A stretch of 64,000 nt of DNA from Lingula anatina (taxonomy: Eukaryota; Brachiopoda; Lingulata; Lingulida; Lingulidae), in contig NW_019775924.1 of assembly GCF_001039355.2 (NCBI RefSeq), positions 358,766 to 422,765 on the forward strand. The letters run 5' to 3'. Position numbers and translations under genes: made by a program. This document shows positions 1-11,751 of the stretch, piece after piece (positions within the stretch are counted from its first letter, which is position 1; each line of letters begins with the position of its first letter). The notes under the pieces were generated by a model that was given only the letters and a program-made list of their open reading frames with translations, searched no databases and was not told the DNA's origin.

Positions 1-2783
1 AGATAAAATACTCCCGATACTTTTTTTTTTTTCTTAACAACCATGGAAGATAAACACCCAAGTCCATGCAGTAATCGAAGGTCACTTACAAACAATAATT
101 TATGAGCAAGGTTTATCAACCACAGCGGTAACCACTTTAAACAATGGTCAGTTCATAATTATTGTAACCAAGATGACCAAGACTTTCTGCAATATTTAGC
201 TTCCATGAGCCCTGGTCGCACTAGAGGGCCATGAATTAAACAAATTAGACTCCCAGGTTGAACTATGAATTCACAACTCAAAGCAACTGATCATTATCGT
301 AATTCATAAAAATCCTTCATAATAATAATATTAAGATCACTTTAACTTGGAATGTGTGAAACAAGCTCTTCCTGGGTTCCTAATTTTTACATTTGACCTG
401 TGATATGTACTCCTCTTCACTGGATAAAATCAAGTCTCTTATCACAAGGCCTGCATATAGCATTTACCAGCAGAGAGAGTCTGTCCGTCTTCCCTACCCC
501 CAACCCTATGCCAAACCAGTACCTGCTATCAGTAGTCACACATTGAAAACTGAACAGAGAACAACCCCATGGTATACAGCTATTATGCACATTACTTGCC
601 AATTTACATACTTCAGTATCAGGCAGCAGCTGATGGCTAATCTAAATGGTTTTATTTGGGGACAAAGTATTCTCTAGAATCTCCCAATATAGCATTGAAC
701 TTCATTAATTTTGGCCATCAGCTAATCCCGACCCAAACACATTATGAAGTCATTGCACCAAATAAATCGGCAGCACATTGCCGATATTCTGCATAATTAC
801 TTAACTTAAATTCATAAACAGAAACTTCACTGGACTCATTACCAGTAAAACTATTTCATTAAAGAAAAAAAAGTAACTGCCTTCTGTGCAACCAATTTCT
901 TCTCATAAAAATCTTTAATACTTCCTGATAATTCTAATCTCCTTCATTTCACATTCTAGCACCTAGCAATTAATACAAAACCCTGTCCAAAAGGTGGCAG
1001 CACAGGCAAGTCACCTGCAGGACAGTAATACCACTTAACAGCAGGTGGCAGCATTGACAACACAACACAATGGTGAGTCGGAGATAGATAAGTTCCAACC
1101 CCTTTACTGAGATCAGATGTGTGCTGTTTACCAATGCCACCAGGGAGTGGTATACACAAAGGACACCAGCCAACTCCAGTTGACACCAGAATTGAATCAT
1201 GTACTGCAACAGTCAAAAACATTCAGACACCTCTTTGTGATGAAGAAAATGCAGATATGGAGGGATTTGGGTTCTTAGTTTCCTGACTCTTCCATCACTC
1301 TTTTATTCTGTTTTTAAGCATTTTTAGCAGCCAGCGAGATATAAATAACAGCTTCATCCAAAAGGCGTCAGAATGGAGCTCGAATGAGAATATGTACAAC
1401 AGATATAATAATGAATCCCTCCAGAATGTTGTCCCTGGTATGGATTGGTCTTGTCCTTGCGAGTCACCAAGAGGACATAATTCATTGCATAGTTATCAAC
1501 GCCCCTTCTCAAATTATTGTCACTAATCGGACACCTGCGCATGCAATCCACATCAGACACTACATAACAGGGGGACAGCTTTTTACATCTCACCCCAAGG
1601 GTGCCTCATATGAGAGCATCACATTCTCTTACTATGTTATAAAGCTGCCTGGACTTTGCTACCAAATGAGGCTCCTTTAGGGGGGGGGCAAATAGAAATA
1701 GACTTCGGCTTGGAGTTCTGTACAAGCATTTGTAATTCTCCATTATATATAATATACAACGTCTCCATTTTGACTATGAAATAATTTTAAGTGTGCATCT
1801 GATAAACGGTTCAATTTATATAGATCTGTTGTCCTAGCTTGATAACACGCGAGTACAACCAACAAATTCATCTTAATACATTTCTTGGTTCCTGCTACAG
1901 AAAGCAAGTATAACAGTACTTATCATTGTGCATATAAACAGCTATTTAGGATTGAAAACACCACCTTGGGCTACAACTGGGTCCAGTTAGCGAATAAACT
2001 ACACAACTTAAAAAGTCCACCAAACCAACATACTGAAAGCATCTGAGACATTAAGTATAAAAGGGAGAAGAAGGTCCAGCTATTCAACATTTAGAATATA
2101 CATTTGATTTCATTTCGAGATCTTATGAGTGACGATTCAAAATTTTGCTCAAAAATGTCTCAGAATTTCAGCAGACTGCAAAGAATATGATTCAAATGCC
2201 AAGTGTTTTCTCAAAGAGCTGAAACCACTATTTAAGCGAATGCTCCTCATTTTGTCAAAGCCATGAATTCCAAAAATGTTTTTGAAAAATATAATAAATA
2301 AATAATAATAATAATAAAAAGTTTCATGTACTACTGTTTGACTGTCAGGATGGTGACCTTTAAAAGGACGAATGTTGCAGTTTGCAGAGCCTAACCATTA
2401 TCACATTACCAAATAATTTCTTCAAGACCAGTGCAATGTTCTCAAAGCAGTTTTGGATAGAAAAAATTGAGTAAAGCAATGATATGCAATTTGTCAAAAT
2501 TGTTCTATTCTTAAGCCCTCTCTATTTCAACAGCATCTAAGTAACCTAACTCCAATGGCACTAATGCACAAGACCCAAACCATGAAGTTTCCAAGATCTC
2601 TGCACAGCTAGACCTAGTTGTATCTATTTCATCATAAAATGGGAGTGACTGGCTTTCTTCTAGCATTGGACCAACATGAGCCAAACAGCACTGGGCTTAA
2701 AACAGCACAGTTTCATTACCAGGTGTACCACAGGAAATTTGCCAACTCATTGTAAGCAATCATTAGAATACCCCCCTCCCACC

Positions 2784-2815
<32 letters not shown>

Positions 2816-4351
2816 AACCCCAATATCTGGACCATCATTCAGAATTGCATGCATAAATGGATAATGTTGAAGTTCTGAATTCTTTTCTCCTTTTCTCACC
2901 TACCACGCTGGGCAGGTAGAGGGTGTGGGATGCTGAGCTTTCAGTTGAGTACTTTCCAATTCTGAAAGCACTCCGCATCCAGATGTGCAGAGCAGTGCTG
3001 ACACTATGTACAATGGAATCGATAGCAAAAAAATACACATCTATCAGCCATGTGCAACTTGATCTGCCAGTGGGCTTTAATAAATACTAGAATAGTTTGT
3101 GTCCTGCCCATAGGAATGTTCAGAAGCTGCCAGTACTTCCTTGACAGTTAACTTCCAGACAGTACTTTCATCCAACTCCTTTTGCTAATTTTTTTTTCTT
3201 GAATAAACATTTTCTTTTCATCAAAGTGCATTTTTCACATTCTATTTCATTTTCATTTTCTAGTTGATTCCTTTTCTTTTCAACTTGCATCTCAAAAAAT
3301 GTTTCTTTTTAGTGCTCAGTTATTACACTGACCTTTGCTGCCTTTCTTTATATATTTCACATTTTCCCCAGTTAACGGCTAGGTTACAATGAACTTAATC
3401 TCATGCTTTCCCTTGAATGATGTGTTTAGTGGGTCCTGAGGTTGAATGGGAATTGTGCAAACATCACTTTCATGGTTTGAGACTGTCTGCTGCACTTTTT
3501 TCCTTTCCTATAGCTTGGAATTGCAGCATCAATGCCTTCCTTGTTCCTAGAATTTTCACTTGTAACAATCCCTTCCTTCAGCCTGGCCTGGCAAAGACTC
3601 GGACACAATTTTTAAAGAGTTCTTTGCAACAGATATCTGGAAAATGTTAAATTCTTCAGTCTAGATTCTTTTTCTCTTCTTGAAATTCATTATCTCCAAC
3701 TGGTTCTGTCCACATTATACCTGGATAGGGCACTTTATAAACCAGACATCTTTTAAACTTTTGACCACACACTGAATGTACTTTCCTTTTCATCAACTAA
3801 AACTTCCATCACTATGTGCCTAAGTTCCTTTCAAACTGCCACACTGCAAATTATTCTTAAAACTCAAGTCAAAAATATAAAATAAGGGACACAAGTGTAA
3901 TGTTGACTAACCACCGCTAAGTAACGAATCTTTTATCTTGTTCTTTTTGATTTCTTAAATGTGTAAGTTTCAAAGAACGTCTCTGTAGAAAAAACTTAAA
4001 ATCTCACTTGTTCCTTCAGCAAATATCAAATCATGAACTTTTACAGGTTCCCGTCATCCTCATCTTGGCTTGACAACTTAAAGTGCACTTGTGAACTCAT
4101 CATGTATTGAAACCAGGTCAAAAAAAAAGTGTAGCAGAGGAAGATCATGGCATGAAAACACATCCAGACTCACGCAAAGTGTATTTGTCAATGAGTAACA
4201 CCCTACCAATCCAAGGACACTTGAATATCCTGTGTTGTCTTTTATTATTAATGAAATACTGGCAAGTCAAGTCACACACAGCTGACAATATTGCGCTAGA
4301 TGAGACAGCTCCTGTGTCTCACCCAACGCAATGGTTGTTTCCCTGAGTGGT
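1..4351. other. 3' flank of DDX6
   Basis: No supportable exon on either strand. A TTTATT near 4240 (AATAAA on the minus strand) could be the DDX6 polyadenylation signal about 110 bases after the stop. An A-run lies at 2784-2811. Short open frames here look random. Confidence 0.5.
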
Positions 4352-7300
4352 TTATTTGGTCTCTTTCTTCTTCAGCTCCTCCTCATTGTCAGGATCGGGT
4401 TCACTGCCATACTCGGCCACGTACAAAGCCTTGTCAATCACCTTGGGGATAGGTTTGATTTCAGTGCCCAGCTCCTGTTCTATCTTATGAAGGGCGAATC
4501 TGGAATGGTTCAACAAAGCAATGTTAAACAGATAATAGTTATGTATATGTTATGTTCAGCATTATTTAGGACTAATTGAACCTTGAGCATAGCCGTCTCT
4601 TTTCATATGTATTACTGCCATTCACTTGATTTCAGAACTCTCCCGAACAAAAAACCCTTCAAAACTTGCCTCATATTAGCAGGGTATGTGATCAGCATAG
4701 ACACCTCAGAATGTGAACAGCAATACCAGTTTTAATCATAGGCAAGATCAAATTATTAGTTATATCAAAGATTATTAAGTTATATTAAAAGAGGCACAAA
4801 CACTCCTTACCTGTCTTCGTAAGTTATAAGATTGATAGCGATGCCAAGATGGCCGTATCTTCCAGACCTGCCAATACGATGCAGGTATGTCTCTGCGTGC
4901 TTGGGGAAGTCAAAGTTGATGACACAGTTTACGGCTTGAATGTCAATACCTCTGGTGAACAAGTCTGTGGAAATGGAGAATTATAACATTTCAAAATCAA
5001 AATTTCTACATATGCAATCATCTTAAATCAAATATATAGGTAAGCCCCCCCCCCCCCTCACAAAAAAACTCATTAGAAAACATATTTCAATAGGAACTTC
5101 TTTCCATAACTAACCCATGGGAAAAACAATCCACATAAAACAAATTACCAAGTTTCACATTAACCTTGCTTTGTACTGCTCAGACAGCCTTAATGGCCTA
5201 TATTGCTCTTTACACTTAAGCCATGCCAGTGGGTTCAGCCATTTCTAGCTCTGGCACTATAGCAGCCTCAGTGCTTGCAATAGACAGAGTTCATCATTGC
5301 AGTGAGCAGCTACTTCGAGAACAGATATTAAGGTAAGGTTATCTAGACACAAACTGAAAGGAATTCTAAAGAAAGATCTGTATATTCTATGCCACTACTT
5401 CAACAATCCCTAAGAGATATTTGGTTTCTGACTTTCTGTCCAAACATACAAGCACGCAGACACATGCTGACATGTGCATGAACACCAACCAACGCACACG
5501 CATACAGACATGCCCACTGATCTCCAAATCTATTGAAACTCACCAGAACAGACCAGATGCCTGCAGTGTCCAGCCCTGAAGTCATGGAACACCCTGTTTC
5601 TGTGCTGCTGGTTCATCCTGGCATGAATATAGAAACAGGAGTAGCCGAGCTCAGTGATTTTCTTGGCCAGAAGCTCTACACGCTGCGTCGAGTTGCAGAA
5701 TATTATACTCTGGTTGATTTGTAGCTGAAAACACAAAAGAGAATACATGATACAGTCGTGGGTGAGAGCTGTCATCATGGAGATTGTTTTCCCTTGCAAT
5801 GGTCCATGTAAGTGGGTGTGGAGAATTTTTTTTCTTTTTCACACATAAAAACTGTTGTCATACTGTAAATAAATAGCAAGTGGTATTCCCTATCTTGGCT
5901 CAGTCAAAATGTTAATCATGATTAGTACATAAATAGATAAACAATTAATAGAATTCCTTGTTCTGCTCAGACAGCCTTAATGGCCTATATTGCTCTTTAC
6001 ACTTAAGCCATGCCAGTGGGTTCAGCCATTTCTAGCTCTGGCACTTTAGTAGCCTCAGTGCTTGCAGTAGACAGTGTTCATCATAGCAGTGAACTGTTCC
6101 CAATTCTTCCTATTCTGTCTGCAGTAAACAAACCGACAGTGATCAGAATTACATGTCGACACAGGCGAAGTTCTTTCACAATCCTCGCACAGCTTTTCAC
6201 CAGCAAGGAACAGACAGCCTTAGTACCAAATATGCCACTCATTTGCACTTTAATAAATATAATTTTAAAATATCATTCTTTTTTCAGACTAATAAGTTTG
6301 TGTGGTTCAATCACTGTAGTCTCACCTTAGAAAAGAGTGTGTTCAGGCAATGGACTTTCTGCCTTTCCTGTACAAATGCATAATATTGTGTCACTCCTTT
6401 CAGGGTCAGTTCGTCCATCAAGTTGATCTCATAAGGGCTGTTCAAGTGCTTCTTCTGTAAAATGGAAAAAACACAATTGTGCTTTGAAATTTTCCATCTC
6501 TTTCATGTCATAAGGGGTTTTAACATGAAACCCTTTGAGCAAAATAGTTTGATTGCTTGACACTTTCATCTTCCTGCATAATTGTATTTTTTATTGATCT
6601 TGTAATTTATCTATTTTATTTCAATTTTTACCAAATTTTTATTTTTATTTAGCTAAAATCATCCTAAAATCATCATCAAAATTAGGAGTACAGTACTAAA
6701 ACTCATAATAAAACACCTCACCATTTATTTATTGTTATTTAAATGTTTTTAGACTAATATAACATCAACTGACTAAGGCAATCTCACTTTAACAGTCCAA
6801 GTTAAGCCCAACATCCACAGACTGCATATTGCAGGATAGACTCACCATAAATGCTTCCACCGTCACTGGGAAAGTGGCAGAATAAAGTAAGATCTGCCTG
6901 TCATTTGGTAAGTGGTGAATGATGCTGTCCAGCATACCCTTGAAGTCCTGGGACAGCAGCTTGTCTGCCTGAAATTACACACAACACAATCTTCTGTAAA
7001 GGCAGTATATTCACTCAAGGGAATTTGGGTGCAAGGAGCATACTTATAAAACACAAAATAGGCATTATTCCTTTGGTTGGTATTACAAATACCACATACA
7101 CAATCTTTAGAATAACCTTTGTTCAATATGGCCAATGGTGTGCTTGAGATATTTCATTTAAGAAAAAATGGTGTCATTCAGGTGTCAAAATTATCCATCA
7201 TCGCTCATCAGCAGCAGAACTGGACAAAAGGTTTCATCATTATGACACTAGTTTCCAAGTTATCATCTATCTATGAAGTACATCATTAAAAAACATAAAA

Positions 7301-10300
7301 CAGCACAAGAAAAGACATACCTCGTCCAATACTAATATTCCACACTTGCTGGCTTTGACAATATTTTTGTTCATCAGATCTAACACTCTACCAGGGGTTG
7401 CTATGACAATGTGGACTGGAATCAACAACAAACATGTCAATTTCTTTCAGGAAAAAAAATTCTGGCTTAATTATTACATCATAAATATGACCCATCACTG
7501 CAAATTGCACATACCAAACATCCTAGACAAGTACTTTCCTAATAAAACCAGGGAGATCACGGAAATGCAAAAGCAACTATTTATCAGACAGGTGGAGTTG
7601 CCAGCACACCTCCTCACATTGGCCAAGTATGTGATCAGCACAGGCAACTCAGAATGTGAACAGCAATACCAGTTACAACCACAGGCAATATCACCATCAC
7701 CCAGACTTCACCCCTAATATTTCTACATGTCAAGGGATATCTATGCCTTTCTTTTTCTATATCCAAAAGAACATCTACAGAAATATAATATAGCTTTCAA
7801 ATTTGATATATATAACAAAACATTCACACTGCCATCATGTATGACACAAAACGCCCATGGCCTGTCTTCAACGAACTCACCAGGTTCATAGAGCCTCATA
7901 ATATCATCCTGTAGGTTGGTGCCCCCTGTGGTCACCATACACTTGCAGCCTATGTGCTTGGACAACTCTATGCATATTTGACTAGTCTGTAAAGCCAGCT
8001 CCCTTGTAGGTACAATGATCATGGCTGGAAGGAAAGACAATAAAAACTTGTCAAGTGTTTAAGTTGAGATGGCAGAGAAAAACACTTAGTCAATATTGCA
8101 CGTTTCCTTCCTTGCTCTTGAAAATTTTCGCTTTTTAAAACAACACACACAAAAGGATACATCAAAGTACTGAGAATTTCTTACGCAGAATTGAAGACAA
8201 TCAAATATTTTGTCTTCCATCTTTTCCCACCCTATTGATTTTTAACATTTTATGTAAACCTATTATCATTTTTTTTTATCATTCTTTAAAAAGATTCCCT
8301 CTTTATTAATTTCACTAGTTCTCAACATCCAAATCAATATCTTACCTTGAATTTCATTCTTATTAGGGTCTACTCTTTCTATGATTGGAATGGCATAGGC
8401 CCCAGTTTTACCGGTTCCATTTTTGGCACGTGCTAGCACATCTCGACCTGAAATCAAAGATAAATCAATAAAACTGCAATCATCCAGCATACAAAAAGAG
8501 ACCTTCTCTGGCAGACTACAGATATAAAAGGTTTCGTTTGAACCCAAAACAGTACACAAATTTCTACTAGGGTATATTTCATTTCATTTATCAACACATT
8601 GTGGCTTTAATTGAAAATTAAGATATTTAAAAATATTCAGAAATATGGAATACGAGTGTGTATGCTACCTGTCAATGCGATGGGGATGCTAGCTTCCTGG
8701 ATGGGGGAGGGCGTCTCCCAGCCTTTCTCATATATACCCATCAAGAGATCTCGTTTAAGGCAGAAGTCCTCAAATTCATTGCCTTTTGTATTTGTCACAT
8801 CCTAAAATATAATAAAAATATTAATAGTAATACATGATCAAATTAACGTATCACATAAATATTCATTTCAACATAAAACACTATGTATCAGATACAAAAC
8901 CTGTTGACCCACTTTTTCCTCCTCAACGATATATTAAAATATCTCAAACATGACAGAATTGTCATTTTAGGCATGACTGGGGAAATAAAAAACAATGCCA
9001 TCATTTTTTTTTACAATTAAGATCTTCCTCAAAGCCAGGTGCAGTTCCGCTGTTTTTACCATATGCTTATCACAAGTTATCTGAGTGTAAGACACACACA
9101 CATAGCCTATTTGTCTAGAAACGTTAGACCAATCACCAATCTAAGTTAGTCTAGGTGTAATCACACCCCAAGTGAGATCTGTGTCATTCAGGTGTCAAGG
9201 TCATCCATCATTGCCTTTCAGCAGCAGAACTGGACATAAGGTTTCATCATTATGACACTGGGGTGCTTCAACAGCAATAGTTTGTGGTGGAGAAATCATA
9301 TAAAGAAAATAATTTCTACTCACTGTAGTTTTGACTCTTTTGTCTTTTGGGGGGAGGTGAAGCTGTTTTTTCCATTCTGTAACAGACTCCCTATAACAAA
9401 TAGAAAATATGCTCAATAAAAATAAGAAAATCAAACTCATGATGCTTTCCATATACATACGACTTAGCAGTACAAAATGACTTTAACACGATACCTTGAA
9501 AATGAACCACATTTTCACTAGTTGCCTATAATAATTTGTAACCTAACACCTTTGGGCCACCCTGAGCTCCAGAGCTAACTTGACACTAACCTTTTCACTG
9601 TAGCCTATCTCCATCGTGTCAAGTAACCTCTGACGAAAATAGTTTGACCTATTTTATATAAGCCAATCGAATCCATGTTTCAAAATTTTTCACCAAAGTT
9701 TGGTGAAAACGCTGATTGGTTGATCGTCAATCGGCAATCCTCGGCTGATTCCGCAAGCTCCATACTAACAACATAGTTATTGTCGAGTGCGGAGACATCC
9801 GAGTAGTTCCGAGTGGTTCCGAGTGCATCACCGTACACAAAGAAAGCATGGAGTATATCGGAATTGAAACCAGAGCAGTATGATGCCCTGCATCATTATC
9901 TACTGAGGGATGATGTATTTTGCGTGCTGCCCACAGGTTACGGCAAGTCCCTGATATTCAGCCTTATCTTTGATTGGTCCGGATTTGAACAAAGCGCGCT
10001 TTGACTCGTTCGCGTTCATTGGCTAGATCGTTCAATGAGTCATTGAGTGCGGGCTTTAAATTTGATTGGCGGGCGGCGGGGGCACTCGAATCTGGTCAGA
10101 GGTTACTTGACACGATGGAGATAGGCTACAGTGAAAAGGTTAGTGTCAAGTTAGCTCTGAAGCTCAGGGTGCTTTGGGCAGGATTTCAAATGAGAATCAA
10201 ACAATTTCTTCTACTAATCTTACACTATCCCCTCAACTGCAACACTGTTGATAAAAATTTACCACGTTTTGTGTAAATGCATGACATATTCACACAGGCT

Positions 10301-10427
10301 ACACACAGGAAGGATCTACATTATTTGCTGACAGTCATGATACACACCCCATAGTGATCTTCTCTCCCGCCCCTACTTTATTCTGGGCCACGTGGTTGGT
10401 CGAATTCTGTTCCACCTGAGCCGCCAT
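4352..10427 (-). CDS. DDX6: DDX6/Me31B-type DEAD-box RNA helicase, 11 coding exons
   Basis: Exons 5'->3': 10348-10427, 9324-9390, 8669-8801, 8346-8447, 7881-8024, 7321-7415, 6846-6968, 6326-6454, 5544-5724, 4811-4964, 4352-4499; 1,356 bases, 451 aa, phases all consistent. Seen: Q motif around residues 59-84 ([11 protein letters not shown]...SPIQ), Walker A AKNGTGKT at 101-108, PTREL at 133-137, TPGR, DEAD straddling the exon 6/7 junction at 206-209, SAT, then the C-terminal RecA lobe with FTRGID and HRIGRSGR. Order and wording follow vertebrate DDX6 and fly Me31B closely (human is 483 aa; the N-terminus here is shorter). Known role of the family: ATP-dependent RNA helicase of P-bodies, acting in translational repression and decapping with partners such as 4E-T, EDC3, LSM14 and the CCR4-NOT complex. 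The start is the ATG at 10427 (context GAGATGG); this short first exon was found by phase matching to 9390. Several introns carry snoRNA-like elements. Confidence 0.95.
4666..4745 (-). ncRNA. C/D-like short element C1 in DDX6 intron 10
   Basis: 80 nt on the DDX6 sense strand, closed by TTGCC/GGCAA. A box C-like ATGATTA follows the stem, an internal CTGA could be D', and the box D position holds ATGA rather than CTGA. Copies occur at 7609-7688 and 10767-10846. The boxes are weaker than in families A and B, so a short inverted-repeat transposon is an alternative. Confidence 0.45.
5175..5303 (-). ncRNA. Long box C/D-like element B1 in DDX6 intron 9
   Basis: About 129 nt, sister copy of 5963-6089. 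Stem ACTGC/GCAGT (5 bp), C ATGATGA, D CTGA, internal hairpin TGCCAG/CTGGCA. The whole 3' half, from the hairpin to box D, is identical to the copy in intron 8. It ends about 210 nt before the acceptor of exon 10. Confidence 0.6.
5963..6089 (-). ncRNA. Long box C/D-like element B2 in DDX6 intron 8
   Basis: About 127 nt on the DDX6 sense strand. Terminal stem CTGC/GCAG, box C ATGATGA directly inside, box D CTGA directly before the closing stem, and further CTGA boxes internally. An internal hairpin TGCCAG/CTGGCA is identical to that of the second copy in intron 9. The two copies differ at scattered positions mostly near the 5' half. It is unusually long for a methylation-guide C/D snoRNA, and I recognise no target for the guide before D (CCATTAAGGCTGT). 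Confidence 0.6.
7171..7248 (-). ncRNA. Box C/D snoRNA-like element A1 in DDX6 intron 6
   Basis: 78 nt, same strand, length and boxes as the copy at 9181-9258: stem GTGTCAT/ATGACAC, C ATGATGA, D' CTGA, C' TGATGG, D CTGA. The D' guide is conserved between the copies, while the guide upstream of D differs (ATAATTTTGACAC here, ATGACCTTGACAC in the other). That is the pattern expected of diverging snoRNA paralogues. It lies about 200 nt upstream of the next acceptor. Confidence 0.75.
7609..7688 (-). ncRNA. Degenerate C/D-like element C2 in DDX6 intron 5
   Basis: Third, most diverged member of the family at 4666-4745 and 10767-10846. The central part with GCTGTTCACATTCTGAG is kept, but the box C position reads TGTGGTT and the outer stem is weakened, so this copy may be dead. 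It lies about 195 nt upstream of the next acceptor. Confidence 0.4.
9181..9258 (-). ncRNA. Box C/D snoRNA-like element A2 in DDX6 intron 2
   Basis: 78 nt on the DDX6 sense strand. Terminal stem GTGTCAT/ATGACAC (7 bp), box C ATGATGA just inside it, D' CTGA following TTCTGCTG, C' TGATGG, and box D CTGA next to the closing stem. This is the full box C/D anatomy. A second copy of the same length sits in intron 6 (7171-7248). The guide before D' (CCAGTTCTGCT) is complementary to AGCAGAACTGG, a stretch I remember as conserved in LSU rRNA. No promoter is seen; release from the spliced intron is the usual route for such RNAs. Confidence 0.75.
9558..10173. mobile_element. TIR element with RecQ-helicase fragment, in DDX6 intron 1
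   Basis: Terminal inverted repeats of about 77 bp (9558-9634 and 10096-10173) match with one or two differences. Between them, plus-strand frame 9813-10004 encodes about 45 residues resembling the start of a RecQ-type helicase: LKPEQ, then Walker [10 protein letters not shown]. The frame is cut off soon after motif I, so this is a fragment and not a working helicase. Several CCAAT-like motifs (ATTGG) occur inside. I see no transposase, so the element would be non-autonomous and may have captured a host gene piece. Confidence 0.65.
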
Positions 10428-10766
10428 CTCAACTGTAGAGGGCGCCTGTGGCTGGGTGAATTGTATATATGATAATAACGATGAGTAATGAGTGAAATGA
10501 AGATGACGTATGACTAAGATCTGTACAAGCTGATGAAGTGATGAGTCTTTTCAATGATGATGATGGTTTAGTTGTTGCAAATCTCTCTTCTTACACTGGA
10601 AAGGGACGTATTCCACCACACACTTGCATACACAACAGGGTTGCCTGAAAATGATGAAAAAAAAATTGAAAAATAAATAGTGTTTTTAAATTTAGCAATA
10701 TAAGTTTTTCATTCCAAAAGTTAAGATATTGGGAGTGCATAAAAATGTACAGCGTGTGTTACCTCT

Positions 10767-10846
10767 TTGCCTCATATTAGCGGGGTATGTGATCAGCATA
10801 GACAACTCAGAATGTGAACAGCAATACCAGTTATAATCATAGGCAA
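10767..10846 (-). ncRNA. C/D-like element C3 in the putative DDX6 5' UTR intron
   Basis: 80 nt, very close to the copy at 4666-4745, with stem TTGCC/GGCAA, box C-like ATGATTA, internal CTGA and terminal ATGA. It lies about 120 nt upstream of a candidate acceptor at 10645, on the DDX6 sense strand. Confidence 0.45.
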
Positions 10847-11751
10847 CTTGGTAACAAACAGAGATTCCCCAGGATTTGGGATACAGAGAGTCCAAAATAT
10901 TAACATGTCATTTAGTCAACAATTTACAGCGAGTCCAACCCAAGCAAGCCCAACCAAGCAACCCAAAAATTTTGGAAGCCGTCCAGCTGTCTTTGGAATT
11001 ACAGGCCAGCTTCTGAGTCTAATTGCTACCCAAATGACATCTGGACGGCCATCTGGGGAAAGCCTTGGTAACAAAACAACATGGGTATGACACTGTAAAG
11101 GGATAACATGTTACAAAGATAAATCACCATTTAACTTATTTACTTTAAATAATGATCGATTTACTTAAGTCTATAAACTTGAAATGTTAAGCGAATGATT
11201 TTGAAATTGTTAAAATATTAACTGCAAGTATTTTGTAGTTAAGCATCTGGACGAAAACTATCCAAAGTTCTGAGCTCCTTGATTTAAGTCACTAGCTAAT
11301 TAAGAGGCTGCGCATTTAAAAATGGCCGCCTCAATGCAAATAAGGCATTGAACTATCTATTTTAATTACAGTTAGTAGCCTACATCACATTTGTTGCGTT
11401 GCACTTTCCCTTTGTCTTAGCTCTATCGCCACAGGAAGTGGTTAAACTTCGCGATGTTTATGCTACAAATGGAGGCCCAAATCCATCTTCTTAGGGGAAA
11501 ATATAACGCTTTTTATACTGAATACATATTTAGTTTTGAAACTCACCAATGTCTTGCGGTTTAAAGAAACCTAGATCAGGGATGTTTCTAGATTTAAAAA
11601 GCTAATGTTTCTGTACCCTCCTCTAGCGGATCCAATATGGCCGACGTTTAAATTTCCCCTTTTCAAGAGTGAAAATTTCCTTCCTTGTTGAGTATGCTGA
11701 GAAGTATACATGGGGGGGAAGAGGTTAAATTTCAACCCTACTCTTACTCAC

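Noticed and set aside
1384-1680. 98-codon frame in the DDX6 3' flank
   Set aside because: No family signature, composition like surrounding non-coding DNA, ends at a G-run.
5175-6089. Family B repeats as H/ACA snoRNAs
   Set aside because: An ACA occurs near the 3' end (TACAAAG/AACAAGG), but no ANANNA hinge box sits between two proper hairpins. C and D boxes with a closing stem fit better.
7171-9258. Family A as a simple MITE with GTGTCAT inverted ends
   Set aside because: The inverted ends are real, but the ordered C, D', C' and D boxes and the sense-strand intronic position are better explained by a snoRNA.
10848-11090. 80-codon open frame on the plus strand upstream of DDX6
   Set aside because: No family wording, no matching splice context, and it lies in the probable DDX6 5' UTR intron next to a repeat.
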